Assembly (NCBI GenBank): GCA_015655015.1
Contig: JAATFV010000219.1
Coordinates: 1-38,168, forward strand
Reading direction: 5' to 3'
Origin: Chitinophagales bacterium
GTDB lineage: Bacteria > Bacteroidota > Bacteroidia > Chitinophagales > Chitinophagaceae
DNA length: 38,168 nt
Both the position numbers and the translations under genes were made by a program. Every line of letters starts with the position of its first letter. The first letter of the stretch is position 1. This document shows, piece by piece, positions 15,768-25,006 of this stretch. Under the pieces are notes generated by a model. It made no database searches. It had not been told where the DNA came from and worked only from the letters and a program-made list of their open reading frames with translations.

Positions 15768-18158
15768 TCAGGAGGGCTTCGCGAAAGTAGTCCCCTTCGG
15801 CTCATGTAGTGGGGATAACTCCTTTATTTCATGCCAGGCGATGGCCAGCCGGTTGGACTTTACAAAATTACACCAGTGGCAGCCCGCTTTACCGCAACCG
15901 GTATAGAAATTCCGGCTCTGTATCTTTTCCCAGGTCGTCCTGATCTGCTGAATGACCGTCGTATTATCGGATGGGGTAATGGCTATCTTTACTTTTTGGT
16001 ATTCCTTCTTTTTATCGGGTTCGATAAAATCAAATTCCGTGCTGACGACCTTCCAGTCTTTTTGGCCATAATTGTCCACTAATATTTTATAGAAGACGGC
16101 TTGTCTCCAGTAATCTCCTCCATTGGGGTTGCCGGAATGGGGAGGGGACAGCCTGGACTTCGCTTTGTCCACATCGCCTGTCTTATAGTCTACTACGTTG
16201 ACCTCCTTTCCCTGGAATTCCAGCTTGTCCAGCTTGCCTTTAAGGGGAACTCCTCTTACGATCACGTTCCGGATATTTCTCTCGATGGCGACGACCTTAT
16301 TCCACTGAAAGTGGTATTTCTTATAATAATCAGACAATACTTCCGGACCGTATTCCATCCGGCGGGCAAAAGCCTCTTTGGTGAAGCTTCTCCGTTGACG
16401 GATCATGTAGCCGGTAAAATCTTCTACCAGCTCTTCTTTCGAAGGGAACAACCGTGAGGCCCCGGCCTGCATTTTTTCAAATAGTCTTTGAAGGGCAAAA
16501 TGTACGGCGCTGCCGAATTCGGCAGCCTCATTTTTGGGGGAAGGGATGCGGACAATATTTCTATAATAGAATTCCAGGGGGCATTTGAGATAGTTGTTCA
16601 GGGCGGTTACGTTCATTACGAATTTTTCCAGTATGGGGCTGATGAGGCTATCCTCTGCCTTCTCTATCTCCGGGGCGAGGGCATCGTTGATTTCAGGGGC
16701 GAGGGTATTGTTGAAAAGGGGGATTTCGGGGTCCCGGAGTTCGTCTTCCTCCGTTGCAAGGGGAAGGGGAATACCGTTGGCTTTCATCAGGTCGATCCCT
16801 TCTACGAACGCTTCCAGGTCCAGGTCCGGATTGCGGCGGGACTCCTCATTTATGAGAGTGGACAGGGCCGTGAGCACCTGCATCTGCCGGTTATTATCCG
16901 GGTTGTGCCGGACTGCTTCCAGGATCCCGGTATCCAGGATACAGTTTTCGAAGAGGGCCGGCAGCGTCAGATTGGGGATGTCGCTGATCAGCTTTTCCAG
17001 GATCCGGCTGGCTCTTTTAAGATTTTCCGGCAGTCCCTTGTCAAAGAGGTCCCGGGGAGGACGATGGGCTTTTTCATAGAGCAGGCGCCGGATGGAAGTT
17101 CGTTGATCGCCGAATTGCCGGCCGGCCACTTCCACAGATAATCGGGCGATTTCAACAGGGGGGATGGAAAATAGATCGAAATGCAGGATCTCGAATAAGA
17201 ACGCATCTCCCCCATCGGGGGTATCGTGTTCGGCAGCCAGGTAGCGAAGGAGCAGCAGGATCTTTTGTGCAAAAGGGATCCCGAACAGGTTCGGGCCGTG
17301 TCGGCCCGATAGGGTGATTTCTGCGGAAGAGGTTGCTTCGGGGATCTGCCGCTGGATTGGCAAACCAATATCCGGGCTCTCCCCGGGAGGATATTGAAGG
17401 ACCGGTCTTCGCTCCTTTCCGCCAGGCAGGCTGATGTTGCCGCCAGGCAGACTTATGTTTCCGCCGAGCAGGCTGACGAGCCGGCTGCGGAGGCGGCCGA
17501 TATCTTCGTCTTCATCGATTAATATATATGGATAACGTTCCCGGAAGCCGGCCAGCAGGAAAGGATTCTCCTCCAGGGCCCGGATCACCCAATCGATCCT
17601 GTCATCGGGATCATAGCGGTTATTCCGGTACATCAGCTCCCGGAAGGGCGTGAATTCGTTCATGGCGGCCTGTAACAGCCTTGATGTTTCCGTTTCAGGG
17701 CCTTCTTTACTTTTATCTGTGTTATCTGTTTCTGTAGGGAGATTCCCGGGAGCCCATCCTTCCCGCTTCATGGTATCGAAAAGGTCCTGCAGGTATCCTA
17801 TCCCGGAATAGATGTCTCCCCGGCGGCTTTTAAGGGGATGTCCCTTCGGAAAACCGTCGATCAGCATCTTGAAGAGCCGGACCTTTTCCAGTGGGGAAAC
17901 AAGTCCGGTGGGGTTGTTTTCGAAAAGAGAGGGGTTTTGCCGGATGGTATCGTTGCAAAAGGAGTGGAAAGTATGTATATTGACCCGATAAGCATCGGGG
18001 CCGATGAGGGGTTGTAACCATAGAAGGACGGTTGCCACATCCTTATCGGAGAGACAAAGGATTTTATCGGGAATAATGTCCTTTTCCAGGAGTCTTGTCC
18101 CGGCCGGGGGGTATTTTTCCCGGAATAACGACTGGAGCTTCTCCTGGTCAGTGGCCAT
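15768..18158 (-). CDS. PD-(D/E)XK nuclease with an eroded UvrD/AddA-like helicase part
   Basis: The 796-residue product resembles the helicase-nuclease family of repair enzymes, but its ATPase motifs look degenerate. Parts that remain are the IGPDAYRVNIHTFHSFCND segment (residues 52-70, motif Ib region) and YILIDEDED (211-219), which stands where DEFQD is usual. Walker A (GPGTGKT-like) is absent: residues 14-30 read EKYPPAGTRLLEKDIIP. No DDxQxIY and no SAKGLEF motif was found. The C-terminal nuclease is intact: His553 in FGSAVHFAL, Asp644 in GKLDKLE, DYK at about 657-659, and the four iron-sulfur cysteines at about 526, 755, 760 and 763 (CGKAGCHWC). Length is shorter than the usual 1000 or more. 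It could be a pseudo-helicase nuclease or a repair protein working with a partner. Confidence 0.7.
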   Translation of the reverse strand: MATDQEKLQSLFREKYPPAGTRLLEKDIIPDKILCLSDKDVATVLLWLQPLIGPDAYRVNIHTFHSFCNDTIRQNPSLFENNPTGLVSPLEKVRLFKMLIDGFPKGHPLKSRRGDIYSGIGYLQDLFDTMKREGWAPGNLPTETDNTDKSKEGPETETSRLLQAAMNEFTPFRELMYRNNRYDPDDRIDWVIRALEENPFLLAGFRERYPYILIDEDEDIGRLRSRLVSLLGGNISLPGGNISLPGGKERRPVLQYPPGESPDIGLPIQRQIPEATSSAEITLSGRHGPNLFGIPFAQKILLLLRYLAAEHDTPDGGDAFLFEILHFDLFSIPPVEIARLSVEVAGRQFGDQRTSIRRLLYEKAHRPPRDLFDKGLPENLKRASRILEKLISDIPNLTLPALFENCILDTGILEAVRHNPDNNRQMQVLTALSTLINEESRRNPDLDLEAFVEGIDLMKANGIPLPLATEEDELRDPEIPLFNNTLAPEINDALAPEIEKAEDSLISPILEKFVMNVTALNNYLKCPLEFYYRNIVRIPSPKNEAAEFGSAVHFALQRLFEKMQAGASRLFPSKEELVEDFTGYMIRQRRSFTKEAFARRMEYGPEVLSDYYKKYHFQWNKVVAIERNIRNVIVRGVPLKGKLDKLEFQGKEVNVVDYKTGDVDKAKSRLSPPHSGNPNGGDYWRQAVFYKILVDNYGQKDWKVVSTEFDFIEPDKKKEYQKVKIAITPSDNTTVIQQIRTTWEKIQSRNFYTGCGKAGCHWCNFVKSNRLAIAWHEIKELSPLHEPKGTTFAKPS

Positions 18159-18417
18159 AACGTAAAGATAGCTATGGGCTGCGAGCTTCAGGCTGCCTTT
18201 TGTACGTATAAAGGCTTGGGGTAAGTGTAAACAGCAGCTAATAGCTGATTGCTAATGGCTTGCGGTTATCGAATAAGTGTTAACACTTAGATTATTGCTT
18301 GGGTTTTATCCCTGTTTTGGAAAAAGAGGGGAATGAAATTGGAAAATGTCTTAATATGGGAATAAATTTACCAATTCGACGTTTAGCATTTTAAGTCCAT
18401 CCTATATAAACGTAAAT

Positions 18418-19779
18418 ATGAAAAACCAGCACTCCTTTAAAGTCTTTATCGTCGAAGATGATGTATGGTACGGTTCCATGCTCCAGCATTATCTCTCTCT
18501 CAACCCGGAATATGAGGTTAAAAGATTTGAATCTCCCCGCGACTTTTTCGCTGCGCTGCATGAAAATCCCGATGTGGTCACCCTGGATTACTCCTTACCT
18601 GATTGTGATGGGGCTGAGGTTCTGAAGAAGATAAAGGAACATAATCCGGATATACGGGTGATCGTTATTTCGGGCCAGGAAGATGTTGCTACGGCTATCA
18701 ACTTATTAAAGAACGGGGCATTCGATTATATTGTAAAGGATGATGATACCAAGGATCGTCTCTGGAACAGTATCCTGCATCTGCGGGAGATCAGCAACCT
18801 GAAGCTGGAAGTGGAGACGCTGAAGAGCCAGGTAAGCCGCCGGTATGACTTCTCCCAGATGATCCTTGGCAAGAGCGAGTCTATACAAAAGGTGTTCTCT
18901 CTTATAGAAAAGGCAGCGAAAACGAATATTACCGTGTCTGTTACGGGGGAGACGGGTTCGGGTAAAGAAATGATCGCCAAGGCCATTCATTATAATTCAG
19001 AACGGCATAAACAGCCCTTTGTAGCGGTAAACGTAGCGGCTATCCCCCGGGAGCTGATCGAAAGCGAATTATTCGGGCATGAAAAAGGTGCGTTCACGGG
19101 CGCCGTTACCCGCCGGATCGGGAAATTTGAGGAAGCCGATAAGGGCACGTTGTTCCTGGATGAGATCGGGGAGCTGGATATCAATCTCCAGGCAAAGCTG
19201 CTGCGGGTATTGCAGGAAAAAGAGATCACCCGTATTGGCGCCAATGGAGTAACCAAGATAGATGCGCGCATTGTGGTGGCTACTCATAAGAATCTCCTGG
19301 AGGAGGTAAAGAACAAGACTTTCAGGGAGGACCTTTATTACCGGCTGATCGGTCTGCCGATCTTTTTGCCGCCGCTGCGTGAAAGGGGCAACGATATCCT
19401 GATTCTTGCCAAACATTTCATCGATGGTTTTTGTAAGGAGAACAAGCTGGAAAAAAAGACGCTCTCGGCAGAAGCTCAGCAGAAGCTGCTGCAGTATCCG
19501 TTCCCGGGGAATGTGCGCGAGCTGAAGTCTGTGGTGGAGCTGGCCGTCGTTATGGCGGATGAGGATCTGATCCAGTCCGAGCATATTACGCTCAATACTA
19601 CAGCCAGCATTGCCGACCTGCTGAATAAAGAAATGACCCTTAAAGAATTCGAAATACAGATCCTGCAGCATTACCTGGACAAATATGAAAAGGATGTTCT
19701 GCTCGTGGCGAAGAAGCTGGATGTCGGAAAATCCACGCTCTACCGCATGATCCAGAACGGTGAGTTGAAGATGAGGTAA
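18418..19779 (+). CDS. Sigma-54-dependent response regulator, NtrC type
   Basis: The 453-residue product has three domains. Residues 1-120 are a receiver with the acidic pair in FIVEDD and the phosphorylation site Asp57 in VTLDYS. Residues 145-380 are an AAA+ ATPase with Walker A GETGSGKE at 177-184, the sigma-54 contact loop GAFTGA at 224-229, and Walker B LFLDEIGEL. The C terminus carries a Fis-type helix-turn-helix (VLLVAKKLDVGKSTLYRMIQ). It activates sigma-54 RNA polymerase when phosphorylated. The kinase gene follows after 37 bases, which makes a cognate pair very likely. Confidence 0.93.
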   Translation: MKNQHSFKVFIVEDDVWYGSMLQHYLSLNPEYEVKRFESPRDFFAALHENPDVVTLDYSLPDCDGAEVLKKIKEHNPDIRVIVISGQEDVATAINLLKNGAFDYIVKDDDTKDRLWNSILHLREISNLKLEVETLKSQVSRRYDFSQMILGKSESIQKVFSLIEKAAKTNITVSVTGETGSGKEMIAKAIHYNSERHKQPFVAVNVAAIPRELIESELFGHEKGAFTGAVTRRIGKFEEADKGTLFLDEIGELDINLQAKLLRVLQEKEITRIGANGVTKIDARIVVATHKNLLEEVKNKTFREDLYYRLIGLPIFLPPLRERGNDILILAKHFIDGFCKENKLEKKTLSAEAQQKLLQYPFPGNVRELKSVVELAVVMADEDLIQSEHITLNTTASIADLLNKEMTLKEFEIQILQHYLDKYEKDVLLVAKKLDVGKSTLYRMIQNGELKMR

Positions 19780-19816
19780 AGTAAACCCTATTCTCTAGTA
19801 AGTAATCACTGTCTGC

Positions 19817-22273
19817 ATGAATGTGTCAGAAGAATTGGTCCTCCTGAAGGAGCAGTTGGAAGCTGAGAGGGCTGCGCGCAAGCAGGCTGAAGGGCAGCTC
19901 GCATTTTTTAAGGAGATCCTGAACAGGATCCCAGCGGAGATCATTATTGCCGATGCGGATCACCGTTACCAGTATGTGAATACGAGCGCTGTAAAAGATC
20001 AGGCCCTGCGGGAATGGATGATCGGGAAGACCAATGAGGAATTCTGCCGCCGGGCCGGCCGGTCGGAAGAGACGGCAAAGTCCCGGGGGAGGGTATTTGA
20101 GGAGGTGCTGCGTACCCGTCAGATGGTGGAATGGGGGGAAGAGAGCAGGGATGAAAAGGGGGCCATTGAACATTATTTACAGCAGGTATACCCGGTATTG
20201 AATGAGGCGGGAGATGTGGTATGGGTGGTCATTTATTCCGTAAGGATCACGGAAAGAAAGGAATTCGAGGAGCAATTCCGGCGGAGTGAAAAAAGGTACA
20301 GGGACTTGTTCAACTATTGCCAGGCCCTGATCTGTACGCATGATATGACAGGGAGATTGCTGGCGATCAACCCGGAAGTCAGCCGGGTGCTGGGATATAC
20401 TGAAGAGGAGATGCTGGGGCGGAAGATCCAGGATTTTATCCCGAAGGAACACCAGGGAAAATTTGAAGAAGAATATTTAAATGCCATCCGGAATAGTTCG
20501 AATGCGGTGAGCGGGGTATTCTGCGCGCTTAGCAAGGAGAAGGATAAGATCTATCTGTTATACAAGAATTTTCGGGTGGAGGAGCCGGGGCTGGAGCCTT
20601 ATGTGATAGGGTTCTCACAGGATATTACGGAGAGGATCGAGATGGAGAAGGAGCTGCGTTTTGCCAAGGAGATGACGGATGAGGGGGCAAAGGCCAAAGA
20701 GTCTTTCCTGGCCCATATGAGCCATGAGATCCGTACTCCCATGAGCGGCATCATGGGGATCGCCAGCCTGCTGCGGAAGACCAGGCTGGACAGTCAGCAA
20801 CGGAATTACCTGCAGCTGATACAGGAGGCAGCCGGCAGCCTGCTGGTGATCGTCAACGATATATTGGACCTGGAAAAGATCATTGCGGGCAAATTACAGC
20901 TCGAAAAGATCGCATTTAAGGTAGTGGACAAAATAGCAACGACGATTCAGTCGTTTATCTATAAGGCAGAGGAGAAAGAACTGGGCCTGATCTTCCAGAA
21001 TTCCATACCGGCGGATATGGTCGTGAAAGGAGATCCTTATCGCCTGAGCCAGGTATTGAATAATATTTTAAGCAATGCGTTGAAATTCACCAATTCAGGG
21101 CATATTACTATTGCAACGGGCGTCTCTGAGCATCACGGGGATTGGGTAGTCATTATGGTGACGATCAGCGATACGGGGATCGGCATTAGCAAGGATCGCC
21201 TCCGGACAATCTTTGAGCCCTTTGAACAGGCCGATGCGGCTACTTCCCGTAAATATGGGGGAACGGGGCTGGGATTGACCATCAGCAAGAATATGATTGA
21301 AATGCAGGATGGGGAATTACAGGTGCGGAGCGAGGAAGGCAGGGGATCGACCTTTACTATCAGGATCCCATATCATTTAAGTATTGAAGCTATGCAGGAA
21401 AATGAAACAAGCCAGGAAATAGATTATAAGAGCCTGGGACATAAAAAAATATTGGTCGCAGAAGATGTGGAGCTCAATCAATATCTCGCCAAACATATCC
21501 TGGAGTCCTGGGATTTTGAGGTTGTTATCGCGAACAATGGCAAGGAAGCGTTGGATACGCTGAAGCAGGAGTCTTTCGATTGTGTCCTCATGGATGTGCA
21601 GATGCCGGAAATGGATGGCATAGAGGCTACGCAGCATATCCGCAAGCTGCCCGACCCTGTGAAAGCCGGAATTCCCATTATTGCTTTGACGGCGAATGCC
21701 CTGAAAGGGGATAGCGAGAAGTACCTGGCAGCCGGAATGAATGATTATCTGGCCAAACCTTTTGATGAAGAAAGGCTGTTTCGGGTGATTTCCCGGAACC
21801 TGGCGAAATATTCCTCTCCCGTAGGGGCGGGGGTAGCCGGACCGGTGTCGGCTGCAGGGGGCTTGTCCCAGGCGGTCACCATGGTGCAGGAAGTGCCTTT
21901 AAACAACCATACTAATATGTCTCCCGTGAATACTCCTTTATATGATCTCTCCATGGTACAATCCGTATCGGGAGGGGACGAAGCCTTTATTAAGAAAATG
22001 GTGGCCCTTTTTATCGAGACGGTGCCACAGAATGTGGAGGAGCTGAGCAAGGCTACGCAGACGGAGAATTGGGAGCAGGTGGGTAAGACGGCCCATAAAT
22101 TAAAATCTACTGTGGACTCGATGGGTATTAAATCCATCCGGCAGGAGATCCGGGCGGTAGAGGCCAATGCCAAGCAGAAGTCATCTCTTCAGGAGGTCCC
22201 GTCCCTGGTGAAAAAAATAGCCGATGTGATCGACCAGTGTATCGTACAGCTGCGCGGGGAGATCATGAAATAG
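19817..22273 (+). CDS. Soluble hybrid histidine kinase, PAS-PAS-HK-REC-Hpt
   Basis: The 818-residue product has no signal peptide or membrane segment, so it senses a cytosolic cue. The order is a short coiled coil (residues 1-30), PAS (about 33-145), a second PAS (about 158-275, YRDLFNYCQALICTHDMTGR and VLGYTEEEMLG), HisKA with His303 in FLAHMSHEIRTPMSG, HATPase with DTGIGIS and GGTGLGLTIS, REC with Asp593 in VLMDVQMPEMDG, and a C-terminal Hpt with His760 in KTAHKLKSTVDS. The chain of His-Asp-His sites gives a phosphorelay. The NtrC-type regulator just upstream and the single-domain regulator downstream are likely receivers. Confidence 0.93.
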   Translation: MNVSEELVLLKEQLEAERAARKQAEGQLAFFKEILNRIPAEIIIADADHRYQYVNTSAVKDQALREWMIGKTNEEFCRRAGRSEETAKSRGRVFEEVLRTRQMVEWGEESRDEKGAIEHYLQQVYPVLNEAGDVVWVVIYSVRITERKEFEEQFRRSEKRYRDLFNYCQALICTHDMTGRLLAINPEVSRVLGYTEEEMLGRKIQDFIPKEHQGKFEEEYLNAIRNSSNAVSGVFCALSKEKDKIYLLYKNFRVEEPGLEPYVIGFSQDITERIEMEKELRFAKEMTDEGAKAKESFLAHMSHEIRTPMSGIMGIASLLRKTRLDSQQRNYLQLIQEAAGSLLVIVNDILDLEKIIAGKLQLEKIAFKVVDKIATTIQSFIYKAEEKELGLIFQNSIPADMVVKGDPYRLSQVLNNILSNALKFTNSGHITIATGVSEHHGDWVVIMVTISDTGIGISKDRLRTIFEPFEQADAATSRKYGGTGLGLTISKNMIEMQDGELQVRSEEGRGSTFTIRIPYHLSIEAMQENETSQEIDYKSLGHKKILVAEDVELNQYLAKHILESWDFEVVIANNGKEALDTLKQESFDCVLMDVQMPEMDGIEATQHIRKLPDPVKAGIPIIALTANALKGDSEKYLAAGMNDYLAKPFDEERLFRVISRNLAKYSSPVGAGVAGPVSAAGGLSQAVTMVQEVPLNNHTNMSPVNTPLYDLSMVQSVSGGDEAFIKKMVALFIETVPQNVEELSKATQTENWEQVGKTAHKLKSTVDSMGIKSIRQEIRAVEANAKQKSSLQEVPSLVKKIADVIDQCIVQLRGEIMK

Positions 22274-22462
22274 CGGGCAGATCTCTTGCTAAAACGCTGG
22301 AGGGGTTTGGTTCATTTATTCCCAAATTAACAGATATCATTCCCAAATGGAGAGTATCCGGCAAGGAGCACCAGCGGGTATTTGTTGATACCCAGATGAT
22401 TAAAGAATGTTTTTTTCTGGCACCATTTTCCGGGCTATCGTTCGCACTACTTGCGAAATATC

Positions 22463-22858
22463 ATGGAATTAACAGGACAGCCCGTAATTTTTGTTGTGGA
22501 AGACAATCTGATGTATCAGAATCTTATCGCTAAGGAATTAGAATCTATCAGCCATAACATTCATTTTTATACCACCGGGGAGGCCTGTGTGAGTGAGCTG
22601 GATAAACAACCTTCCGTGATTGTGCTGGATTACAACCTGGAAGGCCAGATGAATGGATTGGATACGCTGAGACAGGTGAGGCATATCAACCAGCACGTTT
22701 ATGTGATCCTTTTTTCCAGCCAGAAAGGGCTGAATACGAAAGAGATCTTCCTGCAGGATGGCAACTTCGATTTCCTGGAGAAGAATAACCTGTCTTTACG
22801 GGCCTTACAGCAGAAGGTCAATGGGGTTATTACCAGCGACAAATCTGTGGGAAATTAG
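22463..22858 (+). CDS. Single-domain response regulator
   Basis: The ATG at 22463 gives a 131-residue receiver domain; a TTG four codons earlier is the less likely start. It begins ELTGQPVIFVVEDNLMYQ and has the phosphorylation site Asp56 in VIVLDYNLEG, the usual Thr/Ser position replaced by Ser-Ser in VILFSSQKG, and the lysine in FLEKNN that completes the active site. No output domain is present, so it may act as a phosphate shuttle or sink in the relay of the hybrid kinase upstream, or bind a partner. It follows the kinase after a 189-base gap. Confidence 0.88.
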   Translation: MELTGQPVIFVVEDNLMYQNLIAKELESISHNIHFYTTGEACVSELDKQPSVIVLDYNLEGQMNGLDTLRQVRHINQHVYVILFSSQKGLNTKEIFLQDGNFDFLEKNNLSLRALQQKVNGVITSDKSVGN

Positions 22859-22901
22859 TCTCCGGCAAACATTTCTCCCCGCAGCCGGGTTATCAGCATT
22901 T

Positions 22902-23369
22902 ATGGCTGTTCATTCACTACGAAAGATACAATTTATACCTGCTTCATTGGATCAGACCTGGAATTTCTTTTCCAGTCCGGCGAATCTGCCGCTTATTACG
23001 CCCCCTGAAATGGATTTCCGGATCCTTTCGAAATACCAGGGGGACCGGATCTATGCAGGGCAGGTTATCGAATACAAACTCCGTCCATTGCCGGGTATCC
23101 GGGTAGATTGGATGACGGAGATCACCCATGTACAGGAAGGCGTCTATTTTGTCGACGAACAACGTTATGGCCCTTATAGCCTATGGCATCATCAGCATCA
23201 TTTTAAGGAGAAAGACGGAGGGATCGAGATGACGGATATCGTGCATTACAAAGTCCCGTTCGGGCCTATCGGGGATTGGGCGAATATCCTCTTTGTGCGA
23301 CGGCAGCTGGAAAGGATTTTCCAATACCGGCGTCAGCAGGTCGGGGAGATCTTTGGGGGCCGAATTTAG
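22902..23369 (+). CDS. SRPBCC (START-like) ligand-binding protein
   Basis: The 155-residue product starts MAVHSLRKIQFIPASLDQTW, the usual first strand and helix of the SRPBCC helix-grip fold, followed by NFFSSPANLPLITPPEMDFR, EITHVQEGVYFVDEQRYGPY, WHHQHHFKEKDGG and the final long helix RRQLERIFQYRRQQVGEIF. Proteins of this kind hold a hydrophobic ligand in a cavity; the ligand here is unknown. The ATG at 22902 fits the family start. It lies 43 bases after the response regulator and may be in the same transcript. Confidence 0.82.
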   Translation: MAVHSLRKIQFIPASLDQTWNFFSSPANLPLITPPEMDFRILSKYQGDRIYAGQVIEYKLRPLPGIRVDWMTEITHVQEGVYFVDEQRYGPYSLWHHQHHFKEKDGGIEMTDIVHYKVPFGPIGDWANILFVRRQLERIFQYRRQQVGEIFGGRI

Positions 23370-23395
23370 CCCGGGATATGGGTCCTGGTCCAGGC

Positions 23396-24046
23396 TTAGC
23401 CGGGGATGCGGGAGATGTATTTTTCGATCTGTTTGATCTGGTCGACGATCTGGGGGGTGGTAGGCTTCAGGGCTTTGGCTTTCCGGAAAAATTCTTTGGC
23501 AGCGCGAAACTCCCTTTTTGTCATCATGATGGAGCAGAGCTGGAGGAAGGCTGCGGCCTGGTTTTCCTTATCGGGGAGTCCCTTGCGGAGGGCCTGGCGG
23601 ATATAACTTTCTGCCTGGCGGATATCGTTCTTCTGCATGGACAGCATCCCCATTTGCAGGAGGCTGGCGCCTTCCGCTTCTTTCATGGGCATTCCAAGGT
23701 CCAGGCCTTTTTTCATGTTCTTTTCAGCGCCGTCGAAGTCCTGTTTCATCATGGCTATATTTCCTTTCAGGGTATAATAGACGGAGCGGATGGGCTTGTA
23801 CAGCAGGTTGGGCCATTTGACGGAGGCCAGTACTTTTTCAGCGGCTTCCATGTTGCCGCTTTCCATATGTTCCTGGATCAGGCGTAGGGGACCGAAGAAG
23901 AAATAGCCAAAAAGGAGGATAACGGCTACCAGGTAAAGCAAAAATGCGGGCCAGAAACCGGAAGAGACATTCACGATAATACCGAAGACCAGTAAGGCGA
24001 TGGCTATAGAGAGGCGATATTTAATGACGATGTTATAAAACTTCAT
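23396..24046 (-). CDS. TPR-repeat membrane protein
   Basis: The ATG at 24046 (MKFYNIVIKYRLSIAIALLV) is preferred over an upstream in-frame start that would add 20 polar residues. Two hydrophobic helices (about residues 11-30 and 32-52, the latter PAFLLYLVAVILLFGYFFFG) anchor the protein, and the rest consists of helix pairs with the TPR pattern: YYTLKGNIAMMKQDFDGAEK, LLQMGMLSMQKNDIRQAESY and LQLCSIMMTKREFRAAKEFF. It probably serves as a scaffold on the membrane. It is convergent with the SRPBCC gene. Confidence 0.78.
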   Translation of the reverse strand: MKFYNIVIKYRLSIAIALLVFGIIVNVSSGFWPAFLLYLVAVILLFGYFFFGPLRLIQEHMESGNMEAAEKVLASVKWPNLLYKPIRSVYYTLKGNIAMMKQDFDGAEKNMKKGLDLGMPMKEAEGASLLQMGMLSMQKNDIRQAESYIRQALRKGLPDKENQAAAFLQLCSIMMTKREFRAAKEFFRKAKALKPTTPQIVDQIKQIEKYISRIPG

Positions 24047-24285
24047 AGTCCGACTTTTATTTGTTCCTTCTGGCAGACCGTTGGGCTGCCTTAAAAAGGA
24101 TTGCAAAGATAGGGCTATGCCTTGAATTAGTGTTGGCGATTTACAGGAGGTCGCCTGTCATTTGGCGAATAGGGCCGGCTATAGCAGCAGGGTCTGTGAG
24201 GCCGATACCACGTGGTTGTCCGGGTGGTTGTCCGGCGCAGGACCGCCCGATAGCTGGTTTGCCGGTCTGCCGGTCTGGCCGGGGG

Positions 24286-24741
24286 TCAATAGGTGTCGTC
24301 ATTGATCTCTATCCAGTATCCTTCCGGGTCCTGGAGGTAGACCTGCCTGATATTATCGGGTCTCAGCTGGGGGGTGGTGCTGTCCTGGGCCCAGTTACCA
24401 TATTTCACATGGGCCTGATCCAGGTGTTTGCAGAAGGTGGCGAGGTTGGGGACGCTGAACGCGAGGTGGATATTAATATCGTGCGGCCCTTTTTCCTTAG
24501 CTCCGGCCACCACATGGAGCTGGCTGTGGTCGGCTACCTGGAACCAGACGTGTTTGCCGTCATGAAAGGGCTCAGCTATTTTCTTCAGTCCCAGGACATT
24601 CTCGTAAAAATTGGCGGACTTGTCCAGGTCTACTACATAAATAGTGGTATGGCTGAAGTGGATACCCTGAGACCGGGCGGAAAGAGCTATCAGGAGGGGG
24701 ACGGCCAGGATAAGAAGGTGGCGGCGTATCAATCGTTTCAT
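24286..24741 (-). CDS. VOC (glyoxalase-like) protein with a signal peptide
   Basis: The 151-residue product starts MKRLIRRHLLILAVPLLIAL and SARSQ, a clear signal peptide, then a VOC domain: GIHFSHTTIYVVDLDKSANF with a metal-type His, FYENVLGLKKIA, WFQVADHSQLHVVAG, and the final YLQDPEGYWIEIND strand with the metal Glu. VOC folds bind metals and serve glyoxalase, dioxygenase or resistance roles. An exported form is unusual because glyoxalases normally act in the cytosol. A promoter of the Bacteroidota type lies just upstream. Confidence 0.86.
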   Translation of the reverse strand: MKRLIRRHLLILAVPLLIALSARSQGIHFSHTTIYVVDLDKSANFYENVLGLKKIAEPFHDGKHVWFQVADHSQLHVVAGAKEKGPHDINIHLAFSVPNLATFCKHLDQAHVKYGNWAQDSTTPQLRPDNIRQVYLQDPEGYWIEINDDTY

Positions 24742-24762
24742 AAATGAATAGTTTCAGATAGC

Positions 24763-24792
24763 CAAAGTAGGGAATAAGCGGCAGCTAACAAA
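24763..24792 (-). promoter_or_regulatory. Promoter of the VOC gene
   Basis: On the minus strand TTTG (24792-24789), 19 bases, then TACTTTG (24769-24763), one base short of the TAnnTTTG consensus. The start codon at 24741 lies about 22 bases beyond the -7 box. Confidence 0.5.
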
Positions 24793-24876
24793 CAGAAAAA
24801 CCCTTGCAGGGTGTGATTCCCGGCACAAATTATATTATTAGCCGGTATTTAATGGGGTAAAAAGGACGGAAAGTAT

Positions 24877-24884
24877 TATTTTTG
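24877..24884 (+). promoter_or_regulatory. -7 element of the tRNA-Arg gene
   Basis: TATTTTTG fits TAnnTTTG and ends 14 bases before the first base of the mature tRNA, the normal place for a tRNA promoter in Bacteroidota. The -33 box is not clear. Confidence 0.6.
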
Positions 24885-24898
24885 CGCCCCAAACTATG

Positions 24899-24973
24899 GG
24901 TCCCGTAGTTCAATGGATAGAATAGAAGTTTCCTAAACTTTAGATACAGGTTCGATTCCTGTCGGGACCACCA
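24899..24973 (+). tRNA. tRNA-Arg (anticodon CCT)
   Basis: The acceptor stem GGTCCCG pairs with CGGGACC, followed by the discriminator A and an encoded CCA. The D arm contains GTTC-AATGGATA-GAAT, the anticodon stem is GAAGT/ACTTT around the loop TTCCTAA (anticodon CCT, reads AGG), and the T arm is ACAGG-TTCGATT-CCTGT. The gene is followed by a terminator and then by a broken tyrosine integrase, so it is very likely the integration site of the island. Confidence 0.96.
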
Positions 24974-24978
24974 AAATG

Positions 24979-25006
24979 AAGGATTACCGGTGGTGATCCT
25001 TTTTTC
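24979..25006 (+). terminator. Terminator after tRNA-Arg
   Basis: AAGGAT and ATCCTT pair, with an inner ACC/GGT pairing, and TTTTTTC follows. It starts 5 bases after the CCA end. Confidence 0.8.
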
